64,000 nt of DNA from an uncultured Algibacter sp. Lineage in GTDB: Bacteria; Bacteroidota; Bacteroidia; Flavobacteriales; Flavobacteriaceae. Under the pieces are notes generated by a model. That model searched no databases and was not told the origin of the DNA. It was given only the letters and a program-made list of their open reading frames with translations. The stretch lies in the NCBI RefSeq assembly GCF_947495925.1, contig NZ_CANMAU010000003.1, positions 310,001 to 374,000 on the forward strand. Direction: 5' to 3'. The position numbers were made by a program, and so were the translations under genes. Of the stretch, positions 10,998-19,516 are shown one piece after another (positions within the stretch are counted from its first letter, which is position 1; every line of letters starts with the position of its first letter).

Positions 10998-12890
10998 ATG
11001 GAAGAAAAGAAGTTAGACATTAATTCGATAATAGGGTTTGTTCTTATTTTTGGAATATTAGCTTATATGCTTTGGCAAAATCAACCAACGCCTGAAGAAT
11101 TAGAAGCTCAAGAAAAAGCAAAACAAGAGCAGGTTGAAGCAGAGAAAAAGGCAAATACACAAAATCAGACTATGGAAACTGCTGCTGCAGATTATGGCAT
11201 TGGTTCTGGTGTAGATTCTTTACAACAAATTCAACTTAAAAATAAACTAGGTGCTTTTGCTTATTCAGCAATTAATGCCACTACTGAAGAAACTGTTGTT
11301 GAAAGTGATGTATTGGCCTTAACATTTAGTGCTAAGGGAGGTTATCTTTCTGAAGTAAGATTGAAGGAGTTTGTTGATTATGATTCTATTCCTATTTACT
11401 TAGTTAAAGATAATAATGCTTCTTTTAATATCAATTTTGGAACTACCGATAGTAGAATATTAAATACTAAAGATTTACCGTTTATACCTTCGGTTTCGAA
11501 GAATGGTGATTTGACCATAGTGTCTATGAAACTTAAGGTTTCAGAGTCTCAGTTTTTGGAATACCGTTATGAGATTAAAGAAGGCGATTACATGATTAAT
11601 TTCAATGTGCGTTCTCAAGGATTAAACAATGTTATTAATAGCTCCCAAGCTATTAATTTAGACTGGAAACTAAAAGGTTACCGTCATGCCAAGAGTATTT
11701 CTTATGAAAACAGATATACCGATATTCATTATGAATATGAAGGAGGAAAAGATGATTACACGGGTGCTAGAGATTCAGATGAAGAGATAGAAGATGTTTC
11801 ATGGATAGGGTATAAGCAGCATTTCTTTTCTTCGGTTTTATTGACTGATAGAAATTTTAAGAAAGCTAACATTACTGCGAAAAATTTAGTTGAAGATGAA
11901 ACCATTGATACGGTTTATACAAAATCGTTTGCTGCAAAAATTCCATTAGAATTACAAGCAGGTGAGATTAGCGAATCGATGGATTGGTATTACGGCCCTA
12001 GTGATTTCAAGGTTTTAGATGCATATGGAAGAAACCTAGATGAGTTAGTGCCATTTGGTTGGGGTTTATTCGGATGGATTAACCGCTATATTTTTATGCC
12101 GCTATTTAGCTTTTTAGGTGGTTTTATGCCTTATGGTATTGCTATTGTAGTGATGACTATTTTAGTAAAAATATTATTGTCGTTTGTACAGTATAAGCAG
12201 TTCTTATCTCAGGCTAAAATGAAAATACTAAAGCCTGAATTAGATGCTATTCGTGAGAAGCATAAGAACAATAAAATGAAGGCGCAGCAAGAAACTATGG
12301 CGTTGCAAACTAAAGCGGGAGCAAGCCCTATGGCAGGATGTTTACCGGCATTGGTGCAGTTACCTGTATTTTATGCCTTGTTTCAATTTTTTCCTTCAGC
12401 TTTTGATTTAAGGCAAAAATCATTTCTTTGGGTAGATGATTTGTCTTCGTATGATACTATTGCAAATTTACCCTTCAATATTCCATTTTACGGTAATCAT
12501 GTAAGTTTGTTTCCAATTCTTGCTTCTATCGCTATTTTCTTTTATATGCGTTTAACGACAGGGCAAAATATACAATCGCAACCACAGCAGGAGGGGATGC
12601 CAGATATGGGAAAAATGATGAAGTATATGATGTACTTCTCTCCAATTATGATGTTGTTTTTCTTTAATAATTATGCCTCTGGTTTGAGTTTGTATTATTT
12701 CATTTCTAACGTTATTAGTATTGGAATTATATTAGTAATTAAGAATTATATTCTTGATGAAGATAAAATTCATGCTGAGATGCAGGAGAAGAAAAAGAAG
12801 CCTAAAAAACAGAGTAAGTTTCAAAAGAAGATGGCTGAAATGATGGAGCAGGCGGAACAGCAAAAACAAGCTCAAAAAAAACGTAAATAA
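10998..12890 (+). CDS. yidC: Membrane protein insertase YidC
   Basis: The 630-residue protein has the long architecture of Gram-negative YidC: an N-terminal membrane anchor (about 12-24), a large periplasmic beta-sandwich domain (about 90-345), then the conserved insertase core of five membrane helices (about 360-580). Conserved core segments include PLFSFLGGFMPYGIAIVVMTILVK (split by the membrane boundary) and SPMAGCLPALVQLPVFYALF. A cytoplasmic coiled, Lys/Gln-rich tail (about 590-630) probably contacts the ribosome. It inserts membrane proteins alone or with SecYEG. A terminator follows at 12911. Confidence 0.97.
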   Translation: MEEKKLDINSIIGFVLIFGILAYMLWQNQPTPEELEAQEKAKQEQVEAEKKANTQNQTMETAAADYGIGSGVDSLQQIQLKNKLGAFAYSAINATTEETVVESDVLALTFSAKGGYLSEVRLKEFVDYDSIPIYLVKDNNASFNINFGTTDSRILNTKDLPFIPSVSKNGDLTIVSMKLKVSESQFLEYRYEIKEGDYMINFNVRSQGLNNVINSSQAINLDWKLKGYRHAKSISYENRYTDIHYEYEGGKDDYTGARDSDEEIEDVSWIGYKQHFFSSVLLTDRNFKKANITAKNLVEDETIDTVYTKSFAAKIPLELQAGEISESMDWYYGPSDFKVLDAYGRNLDELVPFGWGLFGWINRYIFMPLFSFLGGFMPYGIAIVVMTILVKILLSFVQYKQFLSQAKMKILKPELDAIREKHKNNKMKAQQETMALQTKAGASPMAGCLPALVQLPVFYALFQFFPSAFDLRQKSFLWVDDLSSYDTIANLPFNIPFYGNHVSLFPILASIAIFFYMRLTTGQNIQSQPQQEGMPDMGKMMKYMMYFSPIMMLFFFNNYASGLSLYYFISNVISIGIILVIKNYILDEDKIHAEMQEKKKKPKKQSKFQKKMAEMMEQAEQQKQAQKKRK

Positions 12891-12908
12891 AATATACCGA
12901 AAACATAT

Positions 12909-12946
12909 AAAAAGCTGTCAAGACAATAATTTTGGCAGCTTTTTTG
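12909..12946 (+). terminator. Rho-independent terminator of yidC
   Basis: AGCTGTCAA pairs with TTGGCAGCT (one G-U pair), flanked by an A run on the left and a T run on the right. Confidence 0.8.
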
Positions 12947-13018
12947 TTATTATATGTTCAGAATTTAAGTGTTTACTATTTTTAATTTTCAAATAAAACG
13001 ACCTAAAAGAATATAGCA

Positions 13019-13723
13019 ATGAAGACTCTATTTAGTTTTTTATTCATAATTATTTCTAGCAATTATTGTTTTGCTCAAGACCTGAATCAATTTGATGCCA
13101 ATGGAAAACGACATGGTGTTTGGAAAAAGAATTTTGATGATACGGATGTTATTAGGTATTCAGGTCAATTTAATCATGGTAAAGAAATTGGGTTGTTTAA
13201 GTTTTATAAAAACATACGAGATAAGGCCGTTTTAAGTGCAACTAAATTATTTAATGAGAATGATAATATTGTTGATGTAAAATTTTTAGCATCTAATGGG
13301 CGTGTTATTAGTGAGGGTAAAATGGATGGTAAAACATACATAGGGACTTGGAAATATTACCAAAAGAATTCTGATACACTTCTGACCATTGAAAATTATA
13401 CTACTAATGGTGAGCTTGTTGGTGAGCGCTTCGTGTATTACCCAAATGGACAAATAGCAGAAAAACAAAACTATATTAATGGGAAACTAGAAGGACCAGT
13501 TTTGGCATATTCAGTTAAAAATGTTGTTTTAAAAGAAATGCTGTATACTAATGGCGAACTACACGGTCCGGCTAAATTTTATAATCCTAAAGGAGAACTA
13601 GTTTCAGAAGGGCAGTACAAAAGAGATAAAAAAGATGGAGTATGGAAATATTATGAAAACGGAGAACTCATAAAAGAAAAAGACTTTACTTACATTCCTA
13701 AATATAAAAAGAAAACCCCCTAA
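13019..13723 (+). CDS. Exported MORN-repeat protein (YwqK-like)
   Basis: The 234-residue protein has a signal peptide (MKTLFSF...NYCFAQ, about 1-20). At least six MORN_2-type repeats follow, each of the form 'G-x-x-x-G-x-W/F-x-x-Y/F': examples are NGKRHGVWKKN, GKTYIGTWKYY, NGKLEGPVLAY, NGELHGPAKFY and DKKDGVWKYYENG. In databases such proteins are often labelled antitoxin YwqK, but the signal peptide argues for a periplasmic or surface role here. The function is unknown. The stop codon is part of the terminator stem at 13716-13735. Confidence 0.75.
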   Translation: MKTLFSFLFIIISSNYCFAQDLNQFDANGKRHGVWKKNFDDTDVIRYSGQFNHGKEIGLFKFYKNIRDKAVLSATKLFNENDNIVDVKFLASNGRVISEGKMDGKTYIGTWKYYQKNSDTLLTIENYTTNGELVGERFVYYPNGQIAEKQNYINGKLEGPVLAYSVKNVVLKEMLYTNGELHGPAKFYNPKGELVSEGQYKRDKKDGVWKYYENGELIKEKDFTYIPKYKKKTP

Positions 13724-13745
13724 TAAGTTAGGGGGCCTCTTTTTC
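13716..13745. terminator. Bidirectional terminator containing the MORN gene stop codon
   Basis: CCCCCTAA (13716-13723) pairs perfectly with TTAGGGGG (13728-13735) around TAAG. The plus side is followed by CCTCTTTTT; the minus side is followed by TTTTCTTTTT, so it can end both converging transcripts. The TAA stop codon at 13721-13723 is inside the stem. Confidence 0.85.
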
Positions 13746-13819
13746 ATAGACAATGTTTAGAGGGAATTGCTAAAGGGATTGCCTACAAATCAACAAACCA
13801 AACTAAAGTTTTATATATG

Positions 13820-15262
13820 TTATGGTAATGCTGGTAACATTACTGTATCTAATACATGTATTACACCGTTACCCGCTTGAACATCCACAGCTACTATTCC
13901 TATTCCGGTGTTTCCGGCTCCATCAGTAACGTCTGCAATGTTTGGATCCGTTCCTGGTAAAGTGATGGTAATCATTTGCCCATCTAACATAGTTGGCATA
14001 GTATCTCCTGGATTGGTTAGCATTCCTGAAGTTACATTGGCTTCGCTAATTACATGATGCAGTAAAACTTGTGTTAATACTGTTTCACCTGGTACGGCTT
14101 CTAATTTGTCAAATGCGGCGTTAGTTGGGGCAAATACTGTAAAGTCAGGATTGATTCCATCTACTGGACTACCCACTTCTGTTCTAGATAAAATTTCAAA
14201 AAAATCGGTTGCTGGAGTCAATTCTGTAAGTGCCGTTACCAATGTTGAGAAATTAGGATCAGCAGCAGCAAATGTTACTACCGTAGGAATTCCTATAACG
14301 GCATCAACGGCATGTATCACTCCATTAGTTCCAACAACATCTGCCTGAGTCACACTAGAGATACCATTAAATTTAACACCATCCGTTGCATTAAAGTAGA
14401 TACTCATTGGGTTGTCTCCTGCACCAGTTGCAGATGTATTATTGTATCCTGCCTCTAAAGCTATTAAGTCGTCTGCTTTGATGTTAGCACCTAAAACATG
14501 ATTTAGTAATATTTGCGATAAAACAGCAGTATCCACACTCCCTAATGAAGCTCCATCTAAAAATGTTTCAAAGGCGTTGTTGTCTGGTGCTAGAACCGTA
14601 AATGGTCCATCACCTTGTAAAACACTTACTAAACCACCATCGGCAGCACCTAAAGCTGCTACTAAACTAGAGAAGGCAGCAGAATTGTTTATAGCATGAT
14701 CAACAATATCTGGTAGGCCTAGAACGGCATCAATGATATGAATTGTTCCGTTTGAAGCGCTAATATCTGCTGTCGATACTTTTCCTGTATTGTTAAATCT
14801 TACATTATCCGCAGAAGGCGCATTAAAATAGATACTTATATTGTCTCCTTGGCTGTTTTCTGAACTTCCAGAAGCATACCCTGCTCCAGCCGATAATAGA
14901 TCTGCTGCTTTAACATCCGCCATAATGACGTGATTTAGTAATACTTGAGCGAGAACATCAGTTGGAACTTCATCAAGACCGGCATAACCGTTTGCATTTA
15001 AGAAAGCTGTAAAAGCCGCATTCGTTGGAGCTAATACAGTGAAAGGACCATCGCCCTGAAGAACATTTACAAGGTCACCATCTGCAGCTTGTAAAGCAGC
15101 TACTAATGCTGTAAGTTCAGGAGTTTCCAAAGCAAGTTCTACAATGTTTTTAGGACCTGGTGGAGGTGTAGTTGTGTTGTCGTCATCATTGCTACATGAT
15201 GTTAGTGCTACAAATGCTAGAATAACTAGACTTAATCGTTTTAAATAATTTAAATTTTTCAT
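13820..15262 (-). CDS. Lipoprotein with three fasciclin (FAS1) domains
   Basis: The 480-residue protein has a lipoprotein signal (LTSC at about 20-23). The cysteine is followed by SNDDD, an acidic stretch that in Bacteroidota favours export to the cell surface. Three FAS1 domains follow at about 38-180, 185-325 and 330-478. Domains 1 and 2 both carry VLQGDGPFTVLAP and the third carries PDFTVFAPTNAAFD; each has the second conserved block (VIHIIDAVL, VIHAVDAVI, VIHVLDTVM). FAS1 proteins mediate adhesion. The region between this gene and mnmA holds two palindromic operator-like sites (15305-15383), which suggests specific regulation. Confidence 0.92.
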   Translation of the reverse strand: MKNLNYLKRLSLVILAFVALTSCSNDDDNTTTPPPGPKNIVELALETPELTALVAALQAADGDLVNVLQGDGPFTVLAPTNAAFTAFLNANGYAGLDEVPTDVLAQVLLNHVIMADVKAADLLSAGAGYASGSSENSQGDNISIYFNAPSADNVRFNNTGKVSTADISASNGTIHIIDAVLGLPDIVDHAINNSAAFSSLVAALGAADGGLVSVLQGDGPFTVLAPDNNAFETFLDGASLGSVDTAVLSQILLNHVLGANIKADDLIALEAGYNNTSATGAGDNPMSIYFNATDGVKFNGISSVTQADVVGTNGVIHAVDAVIGIPTVVTFAAADPNFSTLVTALTELTPATDFFEILSRTEVGSPVDGINPDFTVFAPTNAAFDKLEAVPGETVLTQVLLHHVISEANVTSGMLTNPGDTMPTMLDGQMITITLPGTDPNIADVTDGAGNTGIGIVAVDVQAGNGVIHVLDTVMLPALP

Positions 15263-15304
15263 GTTTTAATCTTTTTTTGTGGTTTGAATTAAAGATATAT
15301 TTCA

Positions 15305-15383
15305 TTTTGTTTAACAAAAATATGCAAAAATTAAACAAAAAACAAAATTTTGTTTCACATTTATTAAAAAAAATTAAACAAAA
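15305..15383. promoter_or_regulatory. Two-copy palindromic operator candidate, 43-base period
   Basis: TTTTGTTTAA at 15305-15314 and its reverse complement TTAAACAAAA at 15331-15340 are separated by 16 bases. The arrangement repeats exactly 43 bases later: TTTTGTTTCA at 15348-15357, 16 bases, TTAAACAAAA at 15374-15383. A 16-base perfect palindrome AAACAAAATTTTGTTT spans the junction (15340-15355). It lies 43-121 bases upstream of the fasciclin start and 84 bases or more from mnmA, so control of the fasciclin gene is more likely. Confidence 0.6.
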
Positions 15384-15441
15384 GTGTGGTTCGTCGATAG
15401 TTTTGGTTTGATAGGATCTACAGAAATGTTATAATATTATG

Positions 15442-15449
15442 TATCTTTG
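15442..15449 (+). promoter_or_regulatory. -7 promoter box of mnmA
   Basis: TATCTTTG is a perfect TAnnTTTG match, 17 bases before the mnmA ATG. This predicts a leader of about ten bases. No convincing -33 element is seen. Confidence 0.5.
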
Positions 15450-15466
15450 TGCACTAATTTTTTAAG

Positions 15467-16654
15467 ATGGAACGTGTAGTTATTGGACTTTCAGGAGGCG
15501 TAGATTCTAGTGTTGCTGCTTACTTATTACAACAGCAAGGTTATGAGGTTATTGGCTTGTTTATGAAAAACTGGCATGACGATTCTGTTACAATATCTGA
15601 TGAGTGTCCATGGTTAGATGATAGTAACGATGCCATGTTGGTTGCTGAGAAACTAGGTATTCCATTTCAAACTGTTGACTTAAGTGAACAATATAAAGAA
15701 CGTATTGTTGATTATATGTTTCATGAATATGAGAAAGGTAGAACTCCAAATCCAGATGTGCTTTGCAACAGAGAAATAAAATTTGATGTTTTTATGAAAA
15801 TAGCATTAGAGCTTGGAGCAGATTATGTGGCTACCGGACACTATTGTAGAAAAGGAACCATCAAAAAAGAAGGTAAAGATATTTATCAATTATTAGCCGG
15901 TGTTGACGGTAATAAAGATCAATCTTATTTTTTATGTCAGCTTTCACAGGAGCAATTGGCTAAGTCATTATTCCCTATTGGTGAATTAACAAAGCCTGAG
16001 GTTAGAGAAATTGCCGTGGAACTAGGCTTGGTAACTGCAGAAAAAAAAGATTCTCAGGGTTTATGTTTTATTGGCAAGGTAAAGCTACCGGATTTCCTTC
16101 AACAACAATTAAAACCAAAAGAAGGCTTAATAATTGAAGTTCCTAAAGAACAGGAGGTTTATTCCGAAGTTGAAACAGACTTTAGTTCAACAGAATCTAA
16201 ATTAAAATACTTATCCAGAAAAATAGATTACAAGGTGGATTTTGGAAAAGTTGTGGGTAAACATCAAGGTGCTCATTATTTTACTAAGGGACAACGTAAA
16301 GGTTTGGCTGTAGGAGGAACCGTAGAACCCTTATTTGTAATTGATACCGATGTCAATGAGAATATTATTTACACGGGGCAGGGCAAAGCACATCCTGGTT
16401 TATTTAAAAAAGCACTTTTTGTTTCTAATGAAGAGTTACATTGGATTCGTGAAGACTTAGCCTTAGAGCTGGATGAAACTATGAAAGTGAAAGCAAGAAT
16501 TCGTTACAGGCAAGCTTTAGAACATGCTACATTATATAAAGTAGATAGCGGATTGTATGTCGAATTTGAGAACTTGCAATCAGCAATAACAGAAGGTCAA
16601 TTTGTGGCTTGGTACCTTAATGACGAACTTATAGGTTCTGGAGTAATTTCATAA
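15467..16654 (+). CDS. mnmA: tRNA-specific 2-thiouridylase MnmA
   Basis: The 395-residue enzyme adds the 2-thio group to U34 of tRNA Lys, Glu and Gln using ATP and a sulfur relay. The PP-loop motif GLSGGVDSS is at residues 7-15. The two catalytic cysteines are C100 (VLCNREIKF) and C200 (GLCFIG), and the tRNA-binding and barrel domains follow. The insertion around residues 220-250 makes it slightly longer than the E. coli protein. A protease gene follows after 20 bases on the same strand. Confidence 0.96.
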   Translation: MERVVIGLSGGVDSSVAAYLLQQQGYEVIGLFMKNWHDDSVTISDECPWLDDSNDAMLVAEKLGIPFQTVDLSEQYKERIVDYMFHEYEKGRTPNPDVLCNREIKFDVFMKIALELGADYVATGHYCRKGTIKKEGKDIYQLLAGVDGNKDQSYFLCQLSQEQLAKSLFPIGELTKPEVREIAVELGLVTAEKKDSQGLCFIGKVKLPDFLQQQLKPKEGLIIEVPKEQEVYSEVETDFSSTESKLKYLSRKIDYKVDFGKVVGKHQGAHYFTKGQRKGLAVGGTVEPLFVIDTDVNENIIYTGQGKAHPGLFKKALFVSNEELHWIREDLALELDETMKVKARIRYRQALEHATLYKVDSGLYVEFENLQSAITEGQFVAWYLNDELIGSGVIS

Positions 16655-16674
16655 CTTAGCATAAAACTAAGTTA

Positions 16675-18315
16675 ATGAAAAGGGGGTGTTGCTTCTTAAT
16701 ATGTCTTATTATATTTTTTGATGTTTTCCCCCAAGAAGATGCTTGGGTGTATTTTACTGATAAAGAAAATGTAGCCGCTTCCATTAATAATCCCATTAGT
16801 ATTCTTACTCAAAAAGCAATTGATCGAAAAGCCAAACACGATGTGAGTATTGATGCTCGAGATGTTCCGGTAAATGAAGGCTATATAGAACAAATTAAAA
16901 ATGCTACGGGCATAAGCGTAAAGGCAAAATCTAAATGGTTTAATGCCGTCCATATTCGGGGATTAAAGACCGATGTAGATAATCTAGTTTCAGATCCAGA
17001 TTTAAATTTTATTGAACGCATTGTTTATGCTGATAAAAGTCTAAATTTAAAAAAGCATTCAAAAAAGAAACCTGAAATTCTACATAATAAATTTGAATTC
17101 GTAAATACTTTAGTAAATTTTACATTTGGTGATACCCAGAATCAATTAGAAATGATTCATGTAAATGATTTGCATTTTGATGGATATACAGGCGAAGGAA
17201 TTACCATAGCAGTACTGGATGCAGCTTTTACAAATGTAAATACTATGAGCGCTTTTCAGCGTTTAAGAGATGCTGGACATTTACTAGGCGGTTATGATTT
17301 TGTGGACAGGACGAGTGCTATTTATCATTATAACCCGACCCCAGTTAGCATTAGTCACGGAACACAAGTTTTAAGTACAATGGCCGGGTTTATTGAAAAT
17401 AGTTATGTGGGCACTGCTCCAGATGCATCATATTATTTGTTTAGAACTGAAGATAATAACGATGAGAACCCTGTTGAAGAAAGTTACTGGGTTGAAGCAG
17501 CTGAACGCGCTGATAGTTTAGGTGTAGACATTTTAAATACCTCACTAGGCTATAAAGATTACAGTCCTAATTATACACGTTACAGTTATGATGCCTCAGA
17601 GATGAATGGTAACACAACATTTATAACAAAAGGAGCAAACATTGCGTTTGAAAAAGGATTGCTTCTAGTGACTTCTATAGGTAATTCTGGAAGCTCTGGT
17701 TTAGGAGCTCCTGCTGATTCTCCAAATGTATTGTCTGTAGGTGCGGTAAATTTAAATGGAGATTATGCTCCTTTCAGTTCTATAGGAAGTGCGGTTCAGC
17801 CTTCTCAAAAACCCGATGTGGTAGCAAGAGGAGAAGCGCCTTATTTAGTTGATGTTAATGATAACATAGTACAGAATAGCGGGACTTCTTTTAGCGGTCC
17901 TATTATGGCTGGAGGTATTGCTTGTTTAATGCAAGCTTTACCAAATAAAACCAATATTGAAATTATGAACCTTGTTCGAAAGGCTGGTTCACAATACGAA
18001 ATGCCTGATTATAAATTGGGCTATGGCATCCCTAATTTGTATCAGGCGTTCGAAGATGCTTTATCTATTGGTGACTTTGGAAATGAGCACATCAAAATAT
18101 ATCCTAATCCTATCACCGCCGAATTATTTGTCAACCTATCTTCTAATTATAAAAATGTTTCATTTCAATTATATGATACTTTAGGGAAATTAATTTTCAA
18201 CTCTATAATTGAGAGTCCATTTTCTATGAATTTAAGTAACCTTCACCAAGGCATTTATGTTGCTAAAATACATTTAAATGGAGATGTTAAAACTTTTAAA
18301 CTGATTAAGAAATAA
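16675..18315 (+). CDS. Secreted S8 (subtilisin) serine peptidase with T9SS sorting domain
   Basis: The 546-residue precursor carries a signal peptide (about 1-20) and an N-terminal propeptide-like region. The S8 catalytic triad is D182 (AVLDAAF), H228 (SHGTQVLSTMAG) and S405 (GTSFSGP), with N337 in GNSG as the oxyanion residue. The last 75 residues have the type IX secretion C-terminal domain pattern, starting IKIYPNPITAELFV and ending GIYVAKIHLNGDVKTFKLI, so the protein should cross the outer membrane and be secreted or surface-attached. The stop codon overlaps the next ATG by one base, indicating translational coupling. Substrates are unknown. Confidence 0.93.
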   Translation: MKRGCCFLICLIIFFDVFPQEDAWVYFTDKENVAASINNPISILTQKAIDRKAKHDVSIDARDVPVNEGYIEQIKNATGISVKAKSKWFNAVHIRGLKTDVDNLVSDPDLNFIERIVYADKSLNLKKHSKKKPEILHNKFEFVNTLVNFTFGDTQNQLEMIHVNDLHFDGYTGEGITIAVLDAAFTNVNTMSAFQRLRDAGHLLGGYDFVDRTSAIYHYNPTPVSISHGTQVLSTMAGFIENSYVGTAPDASYYLFRTEDNNDENPVEESYWVEAAERADSLGVDILNTSLGYKDYSPNYTRYSYDASEMNGNTTFITKGANIAFEKGLLLVTSIGNSGSSGLGAPADSPNVLSVGAVNLNGDYAPFSSIGSAVQPSQKPDVVARGEAPYLVDVNDNIVQNSGTSFSGPIMAGGIACLMQALPNKTNIEIMNLVRKAGSQYEMPDYKLGYGIPNLYQAFEDALSIGDFGNEHIKIYPNPITAELFVNLSSNYKNVSFQLYDTLGKLIFNSIIESPFSMNLSNLHQGIYVAKIHLNGDVKTFKLIKK

Positions 18316-19256
18316 TGAATAGAATTACTCAATTATTTAATATTCAATATCCAATTATTCAAGCTGGTATGGTTTGGAATAGTGGTTGGCGATTGGCGGC
18401 GGCATCAAGTAATTCAGGAATCTTGGGTTTAATAGGTGCTGGATCTATGTATCCCGAAGTATTACGAGAACATATTCAAAAATGTAAAAAAGCTACAGAT
18501 AAACCTTTTGGGGTAAATGTGCCTATGTTGTATCCAAATATTCAAGAAATTATGGATATTATTGTTGACGAAGATGTGAAAATTGTTTTTACGTCAGCAG
18601 GAAATCCTAAAACATGGACATCTTGGTTACAGGAACGAGGAATAGTTGTTATACACGTGGTAAGTAGTGTGAAATTTGCATTAAAAGCTCAAGAAGCAGG
18701 TGTAGATGCTATTGTAGCAGAAGGTTTTGAAGCAGGTGGTCATAATGGGAGAGATGAAACTACAACATTGACGCTTATACCTATGGTGAAAGAAAAGATT
18801 GAAATCCCCCTTATTGCCGCAGGAGGTATTGCAACTGGAAAAGCAATGTTAGCAACAATGATTTTAGGTGCAGATGGAGTGCAAATTGGAAGTCGCTTTG
18901 TTGCTAGTGAAGAAAGTTCTGCGCATCAAGCATTTAAGCAAATTGTGGTAGATGCAAAAGAAGGCGATACTCAATTAACGCTAAAAGAATTAGCCCCGGT
19001 TAGATTAATTAAGAATACGTTTTATAATCAAGTTCAGGAATTATATAGAAAATCACCATCCATAGATGAATTAAAAATACTTTTAGGAAGAGCACGCGCT
19101 AAAAAAGGCATGTTTGAGGGGGATTTAGAAAATGGAGAACTAGAAATTGGTCAAATTTCCGGACTAATTCATGATATTAAACCTGTCTCGGAAATTGTTC
19201 GAGATATTATGGAAGATTTCGAAGAAGCCAAAAATCAGAATTTAAACTTTTATTAA
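18315..19256 (+). CDS. Nitronate monooxygenase family flavoprotein
   Basis: This 313-residue TIM-barrel FMN enzyme belongs to the 2-nitropropane dioxygenase family. Visible motifs are IQAGMVW near the N terminus, EGFEAGGHNGRDE (about 138-150, the flavin/active-site histidine region), AAGGIATGKAM and GADGVQIGSRF. The family oxidises alkyl nitronates. The close relative FabK (enoyl-ACP reductase II) shares the fold and cannot be excluded by eye. Its ATG overlaps the stop codon of the peptidase gene by one base (TAATG). A terminator follows at 19265. Confidence 0.82.
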   Translation: MNRITQLFNIQYPIIQAGMVWNSGWRLAAASSNSGILGLIGAGSMYPEVLREHIQKCKKATDKPFGVNVPMLYPNIQEIMDIIVDEDVKIVFTSAGNPKTWTSWLQERGIVVIHVVSSVKFALKAQEAGVDAIVAEGFEAGGHNGRDETTTLTLIPMVKEKIEIPLIAAGGIATGKAMLATMILGADGVQIGSRFVASEESSAHQAFKQIVVDAKEGDTQLTLKELAPVRLIKNTFYNQVQELYRKSPSIDELKILLGRARAKKGMFEGDLENGELEIGQISGLIHDIKPVSEIVRDIMEDFEEAKNQNLNFY

Positions 19257-19264
19257 AAAAAAAA

Positions 19265-19290
19265 GGAGAAATAGAAATTTCTCCCTTTTA
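19265..19290 (+). terminator. Terminator after the nitronate monooxygenase gene
   Basis: GGAGAAAT (19265-19272) pairs perfectly with ATTTCTCC (19277-19284) around AGAA, preceded by an A run and followed by CTTTT. Confidence 0.75.
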
Positions 19291-19504
19291 GATCTAGAAA
19301 AAAATAGCATTATTTTTTAATCCCTATAAAATAGTTTGCTAGTAGTTTCTGTTTGCGCTATTTATTCTTTCAAGGGTGCTTCTTAAAGCCGGACAAATGT
19401 ATGTAATTTGATTTTAAAAGAATAGCAAAACATGAACAATTATTAACATTTGTTAATGAGTAATTTCTATTTGTAAAATATTCAATTTCCCTGAAAATTA
19501 GTTC

Positions 19505-19512
19505 TATTTTTG
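19505..19512 (+). promoter_or_regulatory. -7 promoter box of the MATE gene, 4 bases before the ATG
   Basis: TATTTTTG matches TAnnTTTG and ends four bases before the start codon at 19517, so transcription should begin at or next to the ATG (leaderless mRNA). No clear -33 TTG is seen at normal spacing. Confidence 0.45.
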
Positions 19513-19516
19513 TTTT

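Noticed and set aside
15340-15355. The 16-base palindrome AAACAAAATTTTGTTTas the operator on its own.
   Set aside because: It arises where the two larger palindromic units meet; the 43-base periodic arrangement explains more of the sequence.
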